A stretch of 7,407 nt of DNA, taken from contig NZ_SUTK01000063.1 of the NCBI RefSeq assembly GCF_015062905.1, forward strand, positions 1 to 7,407, read 5' to 3'. How positions within the stretch are numbered: the first letter of the stretch is position 1; every line of letters begins with the position of its first letter. Below the pieces are notes generated by a model. It had not been told where the DNA came from. It made no database searches and was given only the letters and a program-made list of their open reading frames with translations. The position numbers and the translations under genes are program-made. Of the stretch, positions 5,633 to 7,407 are shown piece after piece. The stretch comes from Methanobrevibacter thaueri (GTDB taxonomy: Archaea; Methanobacteriota; Methanobacteria; Methanobacteriales; Methanobacteriaceae).

Positions 5633-6430
5633 ATGCAAAAAATAATAAATTCACATTGTCACATTTATCCAGAAAAAATTGCAGACAAGGCCGTTTTAGG
5701 AATTAGAGACTTTTATGATTTGGACATGTCATTAAACGGCAAATTGGATGATCTGATAAGAGACGGAAATGAAGTTGGAGTGACACATTACCTCGTACAC
5801 TCCGTTGCAACAACACCAAAGCAGGTCAAATCCATAAATGAATTCATTGCTCAGGCAGTTAATGCACATCCCGACCTTTTCACCGGTTTTGGAACCCTGC
5901 ATCCAGATAGTGACGATATTCAGGGAGATTTTGACTATCTTATCGAATTGGGTTTGAAAGGCGTCAAGCTGCATCCGGATTTCCAGCAGTTCGCAATGAA
6001 TGAAGAGCGCGCATTCAGAATAGGCGAAGTGGTAAGCAAAGCCGATGTTCCAATGCTTGTCCACTGCGGCGACTTTAGATATAACTATTCAAATCCTGAA
6101 CAGATCAGTCCATTTCTGGAAAGATTTCCAGATATAACATTCATTGGCGCCCATTTTGCCGGATGGAGCATGTGGGAAGAGGCAACACGCAAATTATCTG
6201 ATTTTGAAAATCTTTATGTTGACTTAAGCTCAAGCCTATATGCACTGACACCGGAAACCGCCCTGGAACTGATTCATGCATACGGTGCGAACAGAGTATT
6301 ATGGGGAACAGACTATCCGATGTGGGAGTCTGTCAGCGAAATGGAATACTTCAACAAAATCGATTTGACCGATTCAGAAAGGCAGAAAATACTATACGAC
6401 AATGCCGCCAAATTACTAAAAATAGAATAA
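5633..6430 (+). CDS. Metal-dependent amidohydrolase (amidohydrolase_2 / ACMSD-like TIM barrel)
   Basis: The 265-residue cytosolic protein carries the ordered metal-site motifs of the amidohydrolase_2 group (PF04909): His8-x-His10 at the end of strand 1 (NSHCHIYP), GVKLHPDF (110-117), His144 in LVHCGDF, His174 in IGAHFAGW, and Asp227 in LWGTDYPMW. This is the set expected for one divalent metal, usually zinc, with a catalytic His and Asp. The group includes ACMSD and related decarboxylases as well as hydrolases of lactones and amides, so the reaction cannot be fixed from sequence. It is a compact member; many relatives run to 280-340 residues, but both termini and all motifs are present. The start at 5633 is supported by AGGTGA seven bases upstream. 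It is the second gene of an operon with an unknown 216-aa protein. A palindrome and T-run follow 41-82 bases after its stop. Confidence 0.92.
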   Translation: MQKIINSHCHIYPEKIADKAVLGIRDFYDLDMSLNGKLDDLIRDGNEVGVTHYLVHSVATTPKQVKSINEFIAQAVNAHPDLFTGFGTLHPDSDDIQGDFDYLIELGLKGVKLHPDFQQFAMNEERAFRIGEVVSKADVPMLVHCGDFRYNYSNPEQISPFLERFPDITFIGAHFAGWSMWEEATRKLSDFENLYVDLSSSLYALTPETALELIHAYGANRVLWGTDYPMWESVSEMEYFNKIDLTDSERQKILYDNAAKLLKIE

Positions 6431-6470
6431 TCAAGCTGGCTCAATGCTGCCAACTCTTAAAAATTTTCAT

Positions 6471-6512
6471 ATGGTTACAATTTGTAACCATCTCAAAACA
6501 CCATTATTTTTT
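6471..6512. terminator. Probable bidirectional terminator: perfect palindrome with T tracts on each side
   Basis: Bases 6471-6491 form a perfect 21-base palindrome (ATGGTTACAA-T-TTGTAACCAT). It lies between the convergent amidohydrolase and Nudix genes. On the plus strand it is followed by T6 (6507-6512). On the minus strand it is followed within about ten bases by a T5 run (complement of 6459-6463 and nearby). A hairpin plus U tract on each strand fits a shared terminator. A protein-binding operator is the alternative, since the arms are unusually perfect and non-GC-rich. Confidence 0.5.
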
Positions 6513-6920
6513 AAATGCATTTACAGCAGGTGGAGTCAATAAACCATTTTCTATCATTTCATCGACTTCATCCATGCCAAACCATCCGTATTCATCATGC
6601 TCATCGCTTATTGCAACCTCATCACTCTCGCAGGTCACCTTCATGATAAGCTGAATTGACTTGACCTTTTCAGATGTTTTGCATGCAGTATAGTCATTTC
6701 TGACAACATTATACAATGAGACAATGTCTATTTCAAGGCCTGTTTCCTCAAGGTATTCCCTTTTAAGAGCCTCATCAAAAAATTCGCATTTCTTGACCTT
6801 GCCTCCTGGAATTTCCCATTTTCCTGCATCATGTGCCGATTTGGACCTCACCTTCAAAAGAAGAAATTTACCGTCAAATTCGCATATTCCCCTTACTGTC
6901 AATCCCCACATTGTACTCAT
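6504..6920 (-). CDS. Nudix (MutT-like) hydrolase
   Basis: The 138-residue protein hydrolyses a nucleoside diphosphate linked to another group. It contains the complete Nudix box GX5EX7REUXEEXGU at residues 40-62: Gly40, Glu46, Arg54-Glu55, Glu58-Glu59 and Gly61. Tyr56 occupies the usual aliphatic position, a tolerated change. The WEIPGG lead-in (35-40) and the length are typical of small MutT/ADP-ribose-pyrophosphatase-like enzymes. The true substrate (oxidised dNTP, ADP-ribose, CTP or other) cannot be read. The strongly acidic C-terminal region ends with WFGMDEVDEM, a common Nudix tail. The first ATG (6920) is chosen over the internal Met4 because AGGTGAT sits three bases upstream, the spacing used by other genes here. 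It is convergent with the amidohydrolase, and a terminator precedes it, so it is probably its own transcription unit. Confidence 0.94.
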   Translation of the reverse strand: MSTMWGLTVRGICEFDGKFLLLKVRSKSAHDAGKWEIPGGKVKKCEFFDEALKREYLEETGLEIDIVSLYNVVRNDYTACKTSEKVKSIQLIMKVTCESDEVAISDEHDEYGWFGMDEVDEMIENGLLTPPAVNAFKK

Positions 6921-6923
6921 AAT

Positions 6924-6930
6924 ATCACCT
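6924..6930 (-). promoter_or_regulatory. Ribosome binding site of the Nudix gene
   Basis: AGGTGAT followed by ATT and then ATG (minus strand) selects the start at 6920 rather than the ATG nine bases further in. Upstream, an AT-rich TTTTTTAATTG (about 6956-6966, minus strand) might serve as a poor TATA element. It overlaps the preceding gene's T tract, so the promoter remains uncertain. Confidence 0.65.
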
Positions 6931-6961
6931 GAATATTAACAATCATTGCCTAAAATCAATT

Positions 6962-6993
6962 AAAAAAAATAAGTGAAAGGGAATTGAATCCCT
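6962..6993 (-). terminator. Hairpin plus T8 terminator of the right-edge gene
   Basis: Read on the minus strand, AGGGATTCAATTCCCT (6993-6978) begins in the TAG stop codon and has five perfect pairs (AGGGA/TCCCT) around a six-base loop. Eight consecutive Ts follow at 6969-6962. Archaeal polymerase releases at U-rich tracts, so the T8 run is the strongest part of the evidence. Confidence 0.65.
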
Positions 6994-7407
6994 ATTCTTT
7001 CATAGCCTTTTCAACCGCAACGGCCACTGCCACTGATGCACCGACCATAGGGTTGTTTCCCATACCTATCAATCCCATCATTTCCACGTGAGCTGGAACG
7101 GATGAGGAACCGGCAAACTGGGCGTCTGAGTGCATTCTTCCTAAAGTGTCTGTCATACCATAGGATGCAGGCCCTGCCGCCATGTTGTCAGGGTGCAATG
7201 TCCTTCCTGTTCCTCCACCTGAAGCAACTGAGAAGTACTTTTTGCCTTGTAAGATGCATTCTTTCTTGTATGTTCCTGCTACAGGATGCTGGAAACGGGT
7301 AGGGTTTGTTGAATTTCCTGTAATTGATACGTCAACACCTTCAAGATGCATGATTGCAACACCTTCACGAACGTCATCTGCACCGTAACATCTGACCTTT
7401 GCCCTTT
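6992..7407 (-). CDS. C-terminal part of an unidentified glycine-rich conserved protein (5' end outside the window)
   Basis: The frame is open to the right edge, giving 137 residues before a TAG at 6994-6992. The true start lies beyond base 7407; the ATG at 7351 is internal, as the coding pattern continues upstream (RAKVRCYGADDVREGVAI). The sequence has the low-complexity-free, Gly/Pro/His-rich texture of an ancient enzyme: ITGNSTNPTRFQHPVAGTY, SGGGTGRTLHPDNMAAGP, DTLGRMHSD, SSVPAHVEMMG and a terminal GMGNNPMVGASVAVAVAVEKA. Several His residues near Gly turns could bind metal or phosphate. I considered archaeal FBP aldolase/phosphatase, Mtr, Mcr, Mch, Mtd and Ftr subunits and DUF39-type methanogenesis markers. 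None matched from memory. It may be a methanogen-restricted enzyme, but that is a guess. No membrane segment is evident. Confidence 0.85.
   Translation of the reverse strand, partial: RAKVRCYGADDVREGVAIMHLEGVDVSITGNSTNPTRFQHPVAGTYKKECILQGKKYFSVASGGGTGRTLHPDNMAAGPASYGMTDTLGRMHSDAQFAGSSSVPAHVEMMGLIGMGNNPMVGASVAVAVAVEKAMKE

Noticed and set aside
6437..6452. TGGC/GCCA hairpin just after the amidohydrolase stop as a terminator
   Set aside because: Only four base pairs with an eight-base loop and no adjacent T run; the perfect palindrome at 6471-6491 is a better candidate.
6301..6654. Rightward 117-codon open frame spanning the amidohydrolase end and the Nudix gene
   Set aside because: It overlaps two well-supported genes and would read through the palindrome; its sequence has no coherent domain.
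6992..7407. Assignment of the right-edge gene to archaeal fructose-1,6-bisphosphate aldolase/phosphatase
   Set aside because: The C-terminal sequence of that family as I recall it (ending in an acidic, Lys-rich helix after EYTTLP) does not resemble the NNPMVG-type ending seen here.
1..7407. Mobile element, CRISPR array, prophage or toxin-antitoxin signatures
   Set aside because: No transposase, integrase, repeat-spacer pattern, tRNA-linked attachment site or small paired genes were seen; the genes are orderly operons with consistent signals.

Overview
The window looks like chromosomal DNA of an AT-rich methanogenic archaeon, most likely Methanobrevibacter or a close relative. This is an inference from sequence style: archaeal TATA boxes about 25 bases upstream of start codons, a recurring GGTGAT Shine-Dalgarno sequence 3-4 bases before ATG, a malate dehydrogenase of the methanogen type, and a zinc-ribbon/membrane protein of a kind common in that group. 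No rRNA, tRNA, CRISPR array, insertion sequence or integrase was found. No stretch longer than 170 bases lacks a gene.

Layout. (1) Bases 1-2071, minus strand: a three-gene operon transcribed toward the left edge. It encodes a two-TM/coiled-coil membrane protein (300 aa), a zinc-ribbon single-pass membrane protein (193 aa), and the N-terminal 189 residues of a TelA-family 'toxic anion resistance' protein cut by the window edge. Stops, ribosome binding sites and starts are packed within 8-11 bases, and a TATA box lies just upstream. (2) Bases 2148-4793, minus strand: malate dehydrogenase (mdh), a Na+/serine-threonine symporter (sstT) and D-aminoacyl-tRNA deacylase (dtd) in one tight operon. The dtd binding site lies inside the last codons of sstT and the junction reads TAAATG. 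(3) Bases 4794-4963: a 170-base divergent promoter region. Both flanking genes appear leaderless or nearly so. (4) Bases 4964-6430, plus strand: an unrecognised 216-aa soluble protein, then a TIM-barrel metal-dependent amidohydrolase 18 bases downstream. (5) Bases 6431-6503: a convergent intergenic region with a perfect 21-base palindrome. (6) Bases 6504-6920, minus strand: a Nudix hydrolase. (7) Bases 6992-7407, minus strand: the C-terminal 137 residues of a strongly conserved-looking glycine-rich protein that I could not name, followed by a hairpin plus T8 terminator.

How the genes may work together. The TelA operon resembles, in layout, bacterial XpaC/TelA pairs: a membrane anchor with a coiled-coil tail plus a soluble coiled-coil partner, here with a zinc-ribbon protein between them. 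The mdh-sstT-dtd operon joins C4-acid metabolism, amino-acid uptake and chiral proofreading of tRNA charging. Its last two genes are of bacterial type and may have been acquired together. The 216-aa protein and amidohydrolase form an uncharacterised two-gene unit. The Nudix enzyme is an ordinary housekeeping-type gene whose substrate cannot be read from the sequence.
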